64,000 nt of DNA from Zonotrichia leucophrys gambelii (lineage: Eukaryota > Chordata > Aves > Passeriformes > Passerellidae), in contig NC_088172.1 in NCBI RefSeq assembly GCF_028769735.1, positions 56,141,075 to 56,205,074 on the forward strand, read 5' to 3'. How positions within the stretch are numbered: position 1 is the first letter of the stretch; every line of letters begins with the position of its first letter. The translations under genes were made by a program, and so were the position numbers. Below are positions 12,101-24,100 of the stretch, piece after piece. The notes under the pieces are model-generated. The model ran no database searches, had not been told where the DNA came from, and saw nothing but the letters and a program-made list of their open reading frames with translations.

Positions 12101-15100
12101 AATCCTATTAAAACCCAATTTTCAGAATACAACATTTTTTTAAAAAGTTCAGGCAAAGCTGTTATTCAGTTACGTCCCCTGTGTCACTTTGCCTACCATG
12201 ACACAGCTGATACATCAGTAAAATTTAGTAGTCTTATTACTTGTCAGTGATAAAATGTTAATGATTAGCACATACAGTTGAGCTCTTTATGGGGAAGTAG
12301 TTTTCTGATGTAAAAATCATTAGAGGCTCTGACTCAAAAAAGCTCTTAAGAGCATGTATAAAGTTAAATGAGAGCTTGCAGTGATTTCAAGCAACTAATC
12401 CTGTTCCAAAAGCAGGGTCAGGAATGAAGGAGATCTGCTTTCCTTGTAATAGCCAAAAAAGCAATTTACAAGGACAGTATAAAGTACTGCTCAATCCCAA
12501 AAGAAACTGGTAGAGAACTACACGTGAAAACACAATGGCAAAGCTGGTTAAGGATAGTATTTTCTTACTCTGTCCAAAGTCTCAAACTGAAATCTATTAT
12601 TATTTTTCAGGAAGAAGAAAAGCTCCCTTACCCCAGCTTCCTGTGAAACGATGCAGCATTAAGGAAACAAAACCAAAAGGGAGAAGTGAAACCCTGCTAA
12701 GGTTAAAGTAAAACTTTTGGAAAGGCCACATTTACTATCATGCATGATTGCCATATTACTGCACTGCTGTAGCAAATAATATGAAAATAGTGGCACAGTC
12801 AACTTGTGAGCTGTGTTTTGGTGATGAGCATTGCTGGGACAACACTTGGCTATGGGCATATACACCTTTAGCAGTTGGCTGGACAAAGCGCAGTGTGAGA
12901 GGATTCAGAGTTTGCGTTAATTGCAAGCTTTATTTATTTGTTTAAAGACAAGCAAGACCCTTACTGCCCTTACAAACACAGCCTGTTAGATTGCATGGCC
13001 TTAGGTGCTATGAGAGTTGAATATTCCAGTCTTGCTTTGCACTCATGGTAACAAGAAGAATGACCTGCTAGCCTTTGGAAAAAGCAGATATTTCCCCCTA
13101 TAAAGGAATGGTTTAACCTATGACCTTAAGTTTTCTTTGTCGCTGTGCAGGGGCCTGTTCTCTGATGCTGAGGCAACAGAGCACCTGCTCTCGGGGGAAA
13201 ACTTCTGTACAACAGTGTAAGAGACATCTTGCATGGTCTTTCTTCCTGTCCCTCCAAAGAAGGACCATCACATTCTGGCTCCTTGTTGCAAGCAGTAGTT
13301 TAGATTTGAATGGTATAAAACCATGCTTGGTATCTCATAAAAGACAATGTCATGCCATTATATGCCTTGCAATACAAACACAAACCCTGAATGCAGAATT
13401 CTGATTCTTGGTCCAAATGATGGTACAGCAGTTGTTTACACAACCACGTGCAAGCAAAGGGAAATATTCTTTCACAGGATCAGACTATAGTGCAAACAGA
13501 GGAGTTTCTCAGGTGGTAACACAACAGAAAGACTTCCACAAAAATAATGTGCCAAGCAAAAACAACACTCCCTAGCTTAGTGTTGACAGTTTTGCAGTTT
13601 TGGATGTGGTATCTTCAGTTTATAATGCCCCAATTCATCCATTACCTTTTTCTACCTTCTTAACCAAGTAATACAGAATTTAAAAGGCCCTTAGTGAAGC
13701 AGACATTGCATTTGCTAGCTGTCACTAAAACCACAACAGTGTCACAAAACCTAATTTGATCAGTGCATTCATTTTTGTTGATGAGCCCTATGGGGAGGGG
13801 TATGATTTACCAGGCTCAGTTCACATCTCTTCCTATTCAGCAATACTTTTATCTTGCTTTAAGTGACACAGTGTCTTCCTTGGAAGATATCTTACCTTCT
13901 CTGGTTATGCCCATTTGGTTTCTTATCTGGTGGCAGGTCAATGATGAGCACACACGACTGGGCATGTTCAAACCCTTCCTTGTTGCTTGGGGTTTTTGGG
14001 GAGCATTGAGTCTCCAGCATGAAGACCTAGAAAGCAACAAGTTGCATAAAACAGTTTAGCACTTGCAGTGGGTCTGGGGTGGGGGAGGGGCTGGGAATAG
14101 GATTTCCTGCAGTGTGAAATATCTGTCATTCTGAATTATTTTACAGTGATAGAGAGAATGCAAGGTATCCCCCTAGGCAGACCTTTCCTGGAGTATGCTG
14201 CTTTGGTAAAACAGCAAGGGGCTGCCTCCAGACATCCAGCAGGATGCAGGGCAAAGGACAGGCATATTTTTCTTTGAATTTGTTTAAGGCATAACACCAA
14301 ATGCCAAATCAAGCCTTCTGCTGTCTGTATGCTTCCATCTGAAAGCACCACGTACAGCGGAGACAAGGATCTGCTTGCACAGTTAGCCAGCTGCACCTAG
14401 AAAGGTTGGTTGTTGGAAGGATTATCTTCAGCCATGAAGATACAACAGACACCTAATATGCAGTCCTTTGGGGATGTGCTGTGATTTAACTGCAATCTGT
14501 GTGCTGTGATTTAGACAGCAACTAAATACCAAGCAGCCACGAACTTACCACTCCCCACACCCCTCAAGGATGGGGAGGGGAATCAGGGAAAAAAAGATAA
14601 ACCTCATGTGTTGATATAAGAGTGGTTTAATAATTTAAATAAAATACAGTAGTATCAACGACCACCACTACAAAAAGGGCAACCAAAAAAAAAAAGAGAG
14701 AGAGAAGAAAAAAGAGAGGGAAATAAAACTTGCACAGTACACTTGCCCATCACTCAATGACTGATGCCCAGCCTGTCCCTGAACAGCCCCTGCCAGACAA
14801 CTCCCCTCATTTACATCCTGAACATGACACTTTTTGGTATGGGATATCCCTCTGGCCAGTCTCCACAGCTCTCCTGGCCATGCTCCCCCCCAGGCTTCTC
14901 ATGTACCTCCTTCCTGGCAGAGGATGGAAAACTGAATGGTCCTTGACCTAGTGGCAAGCACTATTCAGCAACAACTAGAACACCAGTGTGTTATCAACAT
15001 TATTCTCATACTAAATTCAAACCACAGCACTGTACCAACTACTAGGAAGAAAATTAACTCCATCCCAACCAAATTCAGTTCAGTGGGAAACAGGGAAACA

Positions 15101-18100
15101 ACTCTCAATTGCTGTGGCTTTGTTTTGTAGCTTCATAGTTGTAGCAAATCCTCACTGCGGAGGACTCAGGGAGTGCCACTGATAGTGTCTACAAGAAAAG
15201 TATTAATGTTACATTGCCTGCTTTCTTGAGTTCTGCATCTTTAAAACTTAATTTAAAACACATTTTCTATTCAAACAATGTCTGCCACTACCACATTATT
15301 TGTGATCACCAGTCCTGGTCTGTGTGTCTCAGATTCTCAAGCAACATCATAGTATGATTTATCAAGTCAGAAATTGACACCAAACATCTGCTGGCTGTTT
15401 TAATCTATCTGCTTTCCCAGGCTGAAACTGTCATATGGTATTTACAGTTTTATGGTACTCTGCAGGTCATTAGGTTCAGTCTGCTGTATTTCAAAGAACT
15501 TTTTCACATAACCACTTTCATAGAATGAATAACCTTCATTGTAGTCAAAAGAACCCTAAGAAGGTTCCAAGTTTGCTCCGCTGATTCTGATTAGGAGTTA
15601 GTGAATCATTTGTTAAATGTCAGCATTATCCTCCAGTTCCCAGTAACCCTTTTTCTTCTTTGCCTATAAATACTTAGGTATTTATAGAGAAAAATGCTTG
15701 GATAAGTTAATCAAATCTTTTTTTCCTATTTTCATATCACCATCTCTGTTCTAGTGCAATTTTTGTCCTTTGAATTTATCATTCCTTAACAGAGCATTCA
15801 GAAGTCTATGTGACATCCTTGATGAGGACTCACAGTGATGCTACTATTTCCCTTTCTCTATCAGAAACACCTCCACTAATGTATCCTGGCAATTTTTAAA
15901 ATTACATTACACAGTAGGATCATTGTCAATCTTCTCTAGATACCCATGCATTTTTTCCCATCCCAGGCGTTTCAAATTCCTGTCTACAGGGTGACAGTTC
16001 TGATGTTTTCTGCGGGGGTTTTTTTTCTACTTTTTGTTAATTTTTCTGAATCCTACTACCAGACAATTGATGTTAGCCTGGTGATGAGAAAGTCTTTGCC
16101 TGTACGGCTTGTGAGGAAGATGGCATAAAAAACACACCTTCATAAAGAAAACTCCCAAGTTTAAAAGGTTTTCTGACTTCCCCTGAAGCATCTGTCAGTA
16201 CCTGCTGTGCCATGGCTCTGATCCTCCAGTACTCAGCCTCAGCGCTTGGTGAGAGGGAGGGGGCTGCCACCTTCACTTCACAGGCATCTCCACTGAAGCT
16301 TTCAGTACCACTGTGGAAATAGCCCAACAGGTTCTACAGAGAGACACAACATCAGAATTTCACTGTGCAGTAAACAAATGACTGTAGCCATGTCCAGCCT
16401 GTTTGTGTGAAATACAAGATTCAGTGACCTTTGCCATCCCACCAGCTGGTCACCTGCCATCCAGAATTAATAGATCCAATGTATAGGCAGCTTTTTATGG
16501 ATGATTTCACAGGACTTTTTGTTTACAAAACAGACAGTGAATTGAAAATTACTCTATATGGAGCAGGCAGCTACAGCAAAGCAACATTGCCTTCGACGTA
16601 GTTTTTGTAAATCCAGAGGAAGAAATTGATCAAAAGGGAAATTTTCACCTATTAAACTCTTCTGATTTCATACTGGCAAGCCAATTTAAAATAAGTCTGA
16701 ACTGAAAACTACTAGTGTGGTCTGTGTACATTTAGAAAAACTTATTTCAACCTCCACTATTGATCCAACATGTTAAATTGGGAGTTGAAAAATTATCAAC
16801 TTGTCAAAAGTTAGTGCATCCACTGTATGATTACACTTTGACTGACAGCAAAATGGCAGTTTTACCTTTACTGGCTCCAGAGTGGCAGAGAATGCATCCT
16901 GCAAGGCACAACACGCAAGCCTCCACATCTCTTCAGTAAAAACAGGCCCTGCTGTCACCAACACATACCTGCAAGGACACAGGAAAATGCTACCACGTTC
17001 AAGAAGGAACTAGACAATTCTTACTCCTAAAGGGAGAAGGTTGAAAATCCCCTTTGGAAGTGTCCAAAGCTTAGCTGGATGGGGCTTTGAGCAATTTGGT
17101 CTAGTGGAAAGTTCTCTGCCCAAGGCAGGAGAGTTGAAACTAAGTGATCTTTAAGATGCCTTCCAACCCAAACCATTCTGTGAATCTATAAAAAAAGAAC
17201 AAAAGGCTTACTCAGTAGCTAGCTAATGTTATCCAATCTCCTCAGTTGTTATCCTGACCTATTTTTGTAATTACACTATAGTTTTGACTTTTCTTTCTCC
17301 TTTGTTTTTCCTCTTTAAGTTCTTGCCACAAGAACCACACGCTATGTAACTGTATGAATGCAGTGCTTATTTTGATTATGACTGTAATAACTTGAAGACT
17401 GAGAAAGGTGCTAATTACCTCTAAAGACCTGTGAATGCCAAGAGAAGACCTTTTTCTTTAAGGATCAATTATTGACTAACTATATGTAAGTAATGTGCAA
17501 GTGCTTTTTCTGAGAATCATACACATAGTAATGCCCAGAATCACAGGTTCTGAAGCACACTGAAAACAGCAAAAGAAGGTTAATAAGTTTAAAATCCATT
17601 ATTCCAGTAAAAACACCCAAGACATATTGTAGACTTCTTTTGAGATGTCAACCAACTTATCAATCCACAAGTTCTTCGAAGACATAGACATCTTTTTTGA
17701 ATGTGCTAAGAGTGAACAGGTTGGGTTACCTGATACAGGAGCAGCCAACTCTGGAAATAATTTCTGTTGGTTCTGCTACACAGGCTACCAGTAACTTGAA
17801 AAGATCTTTCAACATAGTATTGATCATATTTTCATAACCAATATCTATAAGGAAAAAAACACAGACTGGTTTTAACATCATTGCCTTTTCATTACAATTA
17901 GAGATAAACAGTCTCGCTACACTTAGTGCTGTTCAGAGAATTTGCAACCAAATGCTTTTTATGCAGCTATTGAAACATGCATTGCATCAAGCTGAAAGAA
18001 GAACAATCCTTTTTAAGTTAACAATACGTCTGGACTGAAGTGGTACAGGAGAAATTATGTTAGATCTTGTTTCTGATATTCTAGTTCCTTATGATCAAAG

Positions 18101-21100
18101 TCTTTGCATCTTCTTTTGGGAATATACTAAAGATTATGATCTTTTAATTTTAAAGATAGCCCTGCTCTGAGAAGGATCCTGGCCTAAATAACTTCCATAA
18201 GTGTCTTACAATTTTTTCCCCATAATTCTAAACCCTATAAAGAAAAAAAAAAATCCCAATCAGAAATTTTTATATCTCCTCCTATTTTATGCTTAAGCAA
18301 CCAAAAAAGCAATGAAACCACCTCCTCAAGTATCTATTCAGCAACATGTCACTGATGACAGTAGAAATTACACTACAATGACATACCTGAGTGTATGAAA
18401 TTCTGAATGTGCTCCACTACAAGTTCACTGGAAAGGCCAATGGCATGCTTGAAATTAGAAGATGCCACATCCCAGTAAGAGTGATCACCATGGCTGCGAT
18501 GGAGCCAAAGAGACATCGTGGGAAGAAGAAGATGTACAACTGCATAAATGCCAAATCCTGGTCCTTAAAATAAACACAATAATGGTTGTATGTACTTGCT
18601 TACAAAGCCTACATGCTCAGTAAATTTGCTAACATGTTCTAAGCTGAAGCCTGAGGCAATGTTGAAGGAAAGAGGTTCTGAAACTTTTTTGTGGGATGAG
18701 AGTGGCAAAATTTGGATGTAGTTATGAAGTACATTTAGCCAACTGTTTACCTGCAGTCTTTTCCAGCAGATCTGCAGGATTATGTAATTTTCTCTTCCAT
18801 TTGCTAGACAAGAAGCAAACATTTTCTGTGGCTAGCACATTGATAGAGTACCACACCTCTTTATTGTGCAATGAATTTAGGTGTATGTTCAATATACTCT
18901 TACAAGATGCGTTTAGTCAACAGAATGATGGACTAAGTGGAACAACTTATCAGCTCTGAGGAAATCCCCTTCTAGCAGAGGATGTCTCTGTGCAGCTTTA
19001 ACACACGTAACATACTTTACAGAAATGGCTAAGGAGTCTAAAATGTTTGGTTAGGACTCCACTAGCTCACATTTCATCAGGCCCTTTCATTACCAGGTGT
19101 CTTGGCAACGTCCCTTAGCAACTCAAAGAGCAGATCCAAAGTAGGAGGTTGGTGCTGACGGGGACAGTTGGATATAGCAGTTGTTAATTCTTCCAGCAGA
19201 ATAATCCAGACATTGATAAGGCCTACAAGTAGAGTAAGAAAGATTAAAAACCATGAATAAGATACTGCTTGACACAGGTGAAATTTGCCCTCAGAAAATA
19301 TGAAAATTAATAAATTAAGTAACTTAAAGATCATGGTTCTTGCATGTTTACTGCTGCCATGTAATAGTTGTGGTCAGTAGCCATTTTTGAAATGATGGTT
19401 TCCTTTTCCCTCCCTTTTTATCAAGTTTGTGTTTTGTCCCATCCTTCCTCATCAATACACACCTTGTTCTGGTCATACTTTACTATTCCTACTAGCTCAG
19501 TCTCTTTAACCTTGTGTAAAACATCCCAAAAAAATACATAAATAAAACCTTATTTCATTACCATTGCAAATGCTGCCCAGAATAGATTGTACTCTCTTAG
19601 GTTATACTTTAAAGTAGGACTCCTGAGGAGACTAGCCATAATTTAACTGGCTCTATTTGGTACTCAGGACTGAAGAGTAAAAAATGTCTCATGAGGTATG
19701 ATCAGGCTGCCTCACGTCATCTTTAGATGTTGAGGAGGTCACAGAGCTGGACAACCGCTAGAAGAGCAGATAGTATATAGGTGAGCTCTCATCTACACCG
19801 GCAAGCAGCTATCCCCTAAAATGTTACAGGATACAACTAGTAATCAATAAAATTTTGAAAATGGTTAGGAATTGCTGCCCTTTAATTTTTCACAGATCCC
19901 TTAAGTATCTGCTAGTTCCTCATGATTACATGAACAACTATAAGGATCTTACACATTATGCTCTTAAGTCACCTTAAAAGGCTAAGGGTTTATTAGGCTA
20001 AAATGGATTTTACTTTGGTTCACTAATAAGTTTCTGTTCTCTGCCAGTGGTAGCTATGCTAATGTAGTCTGTATCTTAATGATGCTTGCTAGCTAATTAT
20101 GTTCTAAAAGCAATACAGGAGGGAACTTTTTTTAAGATTCACTGAGCTTGCTGACTGCAAGAATCTTCCTGAGAAACAAGGAAAAAGCAGTGAAATTATT
20201 ACTTTGTAACTAGATTGAGGATTTATTTATGCACACCACTTTCAGAGGACAGTGTTGTGCCCTGTTTTGAGTCAGTTGGACTTTAATGATCCTTCTGAAT
20301 AAGGAAACAGCATAAATGACTCAGAGTGAAATATGAATGTTTTCCAGTCTGGGAGAACTGTGCATCTCTAAAACACCCTCCTGAAGAGTCCAGCATAAAA
20401 TCAAGTACAGTATGAAAATATTGTGCAAATATGCCAAAGTAGGTTAAAACATTTTGCCTCATCCTGCTACTGACTTTGAGCACTAGAGTGCCAGGTGAAG
20501 ACTGCCTTGTGTCTTTGTAAAGTCAGTTTGCCTAGCAACATTCTAACACCATCGCTATGTAAACAACAAACTGGGTCACAGTCTCAGGGCATAGCTCTGA
20601 CAAGAACCAAAAGGTTTATTTGCTGCAGGGTGGTACTTCTGTTTACAGCAAGAGACTGACTGGCAGAGTCACTTCAGAACAGTAGGCAGCTGAGGTGAGG
20701 AGACCCCAGGTCAAGTTCCAAGTCTGATTCAAAGCACAGGCTTCAATGACTTGGGTCTCCTACTTCCCAGGTGAATATCCTAAAATCCCCTGAGAGAGAG
20801 AAACCAAACCAAGCCCAGCACAGGAAGAAGTAAATGGCTGTTTTGTGAAAAACTAGTGCTTGTGACTTTCTGGTTTCAGAGAGCAACTTTTCTCTCCTTT
20901 ATCCAGGGTAGCAGGAACAGGACAATCCATGTGGAGGAAGAGTCTAGATAAAGATGGTACCAAGGGCCAGTCTGGTGAGGCACATGAATGAAATGCACTG
21001 GAGTCAGCCTGCTTTCTGCCAGATTGCAGCTGACTGTTTACAGAGGCAGCCTGGTTGGAACATTTGAATAGTCTACATATTCAGAAGTGACTGTGAAGCA

Positions 21101-24100
21101 AAGGGTTAAGTTAGAAATGTAGCTAGTAAGATGAAGGCCATATATTTTGATTAGGGGCTTAACAAGGAGATTAGGAAAAGAGTAATTATTACCAGATGGG
21201 GATAATTGAAGCGAAGACAATGTATCATGTATTTGACTTGGATGTATTCTTAGAAATGACAGGGAACACATGAAGTATTATAAAAGGGTAGGAACAACAA
21301 ATACACCTGGCTTCTAACAATGATTGGGCCCAGGAGAGAGAGTTTGGACCATGACCAAGAGGTCATAAAGTCCTGGCAACCAGATAAAGGTGAACAATTT
21401 ACCATGAGGAAGACCTCTTACTTCATCTTCAGAAGGCCACTGACCCATTTCAAAGCCCACTGACCCAATTCAAGAAGATGACTGCGCAGCCATAATGAAC
21501 ATTCAGCTCATTGTAATACCAAGTGGGAGCAGGTGATGCATATGTATAGGTGTCTGTGTGTCTTTATGAATATGTAGAGCCTTTGTAGATATATGGAGAA
21601 GCTACAGTTTTGGAAATCCACACATCTTTGCAGAACTACCTCCAAGTGTGCCCAGTGTGCTGAATAAACATGTCACTTTTCAACTTCAATTAGTTGAAGA
21701 GTCTTCTGTCTGTGCATCATTTTGGCAACTGCAGCAGGACTCTCCCGTTTACTGCGAGACCAGGCCGGGCTGTGGACGCCTCTAGGTGCCACTGGGATAT
21801 TCCTGGAGCCACTGGGATATTCCTGGAGAGACCTCCGCTCCCTGCCTGCTCATTGTGGCAACAGACAAAACTGCTGGCATTACGGACAAAGGGTATGTTT
21901 ATAATTACAGAAATTCATCTCTAAGTTGTACGGATGCGTGGCTGAGGGGGCAGCTGGTAAGTCACAGGGGAAGCCCTGTGTGCATTGAAGGATTTGGTTG
22001 CTGGCTAAAGGGTAATTTGCCGTGTCAAGGGGACCCACTAGCAGTTCTGGGGGTGAAGTGGGCAAATTCCTCTGTATTGCTGCTATTCTTTTATTTACTG
22101 CTATTTTTGACTGTGTGGGTATGTGTGTGTTTGATGAAATATGTGAGTTTTGATTCTTGTCATTGGAAATCATAGTTGTCACTACTTTTGAAGGATATTG
22201 TGCATTTTTGAGGTAATACTACTATCTTGTGTCAAAAGGTATAGTTGCAATGAGCTGGTAACTAGCTCATTTCTAAGACAACACTGCTATCCTGTGTCAA
22301 AAGTTATACTAGCAACTAGCTGGTTTTTTCAGTTGGTGTTTTGAGTTTTGTATTTACTGTAATGTTTATTTTTAATAAATTGTTAGAGTGGCTGGCAAAG
22401 CTTGGGCTCAAGCTGCAAGGGCTCAGCTGTCCAGAGAGGCATTCTTTAAGTTGCTTGGGCTTGTACCAGACGAGTTCTTGGCTAGAGGAGGAGACTAAGC
22501 TGTTATAAATTGCAGGACAGAAAGACAGAAAGGGTGTTTTTAGGGGAAGATATTCAAGCTGAACGAACTGTTATTTAGCTTTTGATTGGGAGTTACCCCC
22601 AGCAGAGGATTACATCAGAAATCTGTGGAGGTAGAGAAGACCAGGAGTAACTCCTTGCTTTTTGCGTAATCTGACAATTTTCTACTGGGTACCTGGGTAG
22701 CATTAGGCTTGCGTCCTTCTTCATTGCAAGAGGTGTCATAGAAGGTGGCATTGTATATTTTACAGGTGGAGACCCGTGTGCTCCAGATATTTCCCAGAAT
22801 CAGAATTCTCACAGTACTATAACTGGGAGGGAGCACATACTGAATGTGAGATAGTGAATTTAGTCTGTGGAAAAGGTCATCCCGAGAATTTAGGTATTTT
22901 TGAAGAATATTTGGAACAGTGCAAAATGAGCTGGGAGGACAACCCTCATGGTTTAGTTCTGATATCTGATACGGAGTTGTGTTTGTGGAATTCCTGCCTG
23001 TAGTGAGAGCAATATTTTGTGTAAGATTAATTACAGTGTGGAATTTGTGTAGAAGGCTGCTATTATTTCTGCCAAGGGGCAGACAAGGACAATTTATGGG
23101 CAGAAGGTCAATTGAGACCTAGGGCTAGAGAAGCCTGTGTAGAGTGCTGGTGTGGTTTTGAGATTTGTGTGCCGTTTTGGTACATTTTACTCCTGAGAAG
23201 GGAAAAGGGGAGGTGTGGTGAGTGTGCAGAGTGAAGTGTGTATACATGTGGGCTGTCTGTTTTAACCATGGCTAGGAGAATTAAGGAATCCCTCTCACAC
23301 AGTGGTTCGGACTTGATCCATGGGAATTTCTTACTCTGGCGAATCATGGAATAGATAGAATAAATGAATGGGAAGGATTTACTAGAAGTATTATATAAGA
23401 CTTCTGGGGGCCATTTACTGTCTTTAGATTGGGAATTTCCTACAGTAGAGAGTTTAGATCTTCATGAAGGGATACATGGAATAGCTTGCCTCTGCGGACA
23501 TTTCCTTGCAGCCCCTGGTTCATTTAGAGGTCAGCATTGTGCGTGGGTGTTATTGCAATATAATATTTGTGTAGGATGATATTACTGATACTCTGCAGGG
23601 CAGTAAAGTGAATGTGCCCTGAGTCAGTGGAAACAATGCCTTAATCGAGCTGATTTTGAACCAGAGATTTTAAAGTTGGTGCGTCTGAAGTCACACTTAG
23701 TACCTGAAGATTGGGTTGTGGGAGAAGAAATCTGGGAAAAGACTGCAAGATTTTGTGATGCAAAGTTTAGGTAGAGAGAGTGAGAAATAAGTAGCCAAGA
23801 TGTCCTATGATGAAAAATAGAAATTGGAGGAGGCCGAGTTTGGTAGAGGTTGCTTGTCCAAAGCACTGCCCCTTGTGAACCCTGGGTTTGTTTCTGCTGC
23901 ATTCAGTGTGAAGAGCTGTGGAACAGACAGACATTTAGGTAGAGGAGACTGAGACAGACACTTTGTCATTCGTGTTATTCTCAGGAGACAAAGGCCACTC
24001 AGAGACCTATAAAGATTATATTGGCAACTGGTCACGAGGGCCATGAAAGTAACAGGTTGTTTGAATCATTGAAGAAGGGGGTTTCAGGTAATCTAGGGAA

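Larger units (their letters stand above)
16334..19093 (-). other. Short introns between w22 and w26
   Basis: Four GT-AG introns of 532, 761, 542 and 530 bp separate w26, w25, w24, w23 and w22. The only recognisable insert is the CR1 tail in the 761-bp intron. Confidence 0.75.
21094..21719 (+). repeat. 5' LTR of the endogenous retrovirus
   Basis: Begins TGAAGCAAAGGGTTAAG and ends GTGCATCA, with TG...CA termini. It aligns along its full length with 29839-30465. TATA-like element 21278-21286; AATAAA 21663-21668. It carries a 20-22-bp duplication around 21437-21475 (two copies of CCACTGACCCA plus TTCAA) that the 3' LTR lacks. Confidence 0.93.

Noticed and set aside
21090..21093. Target-site duplication for the provirus
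   Set aside because: ACTG before the 5' LTR and GCTG after the 3' LTR differ at one of four positions; a match this short is not convincing.
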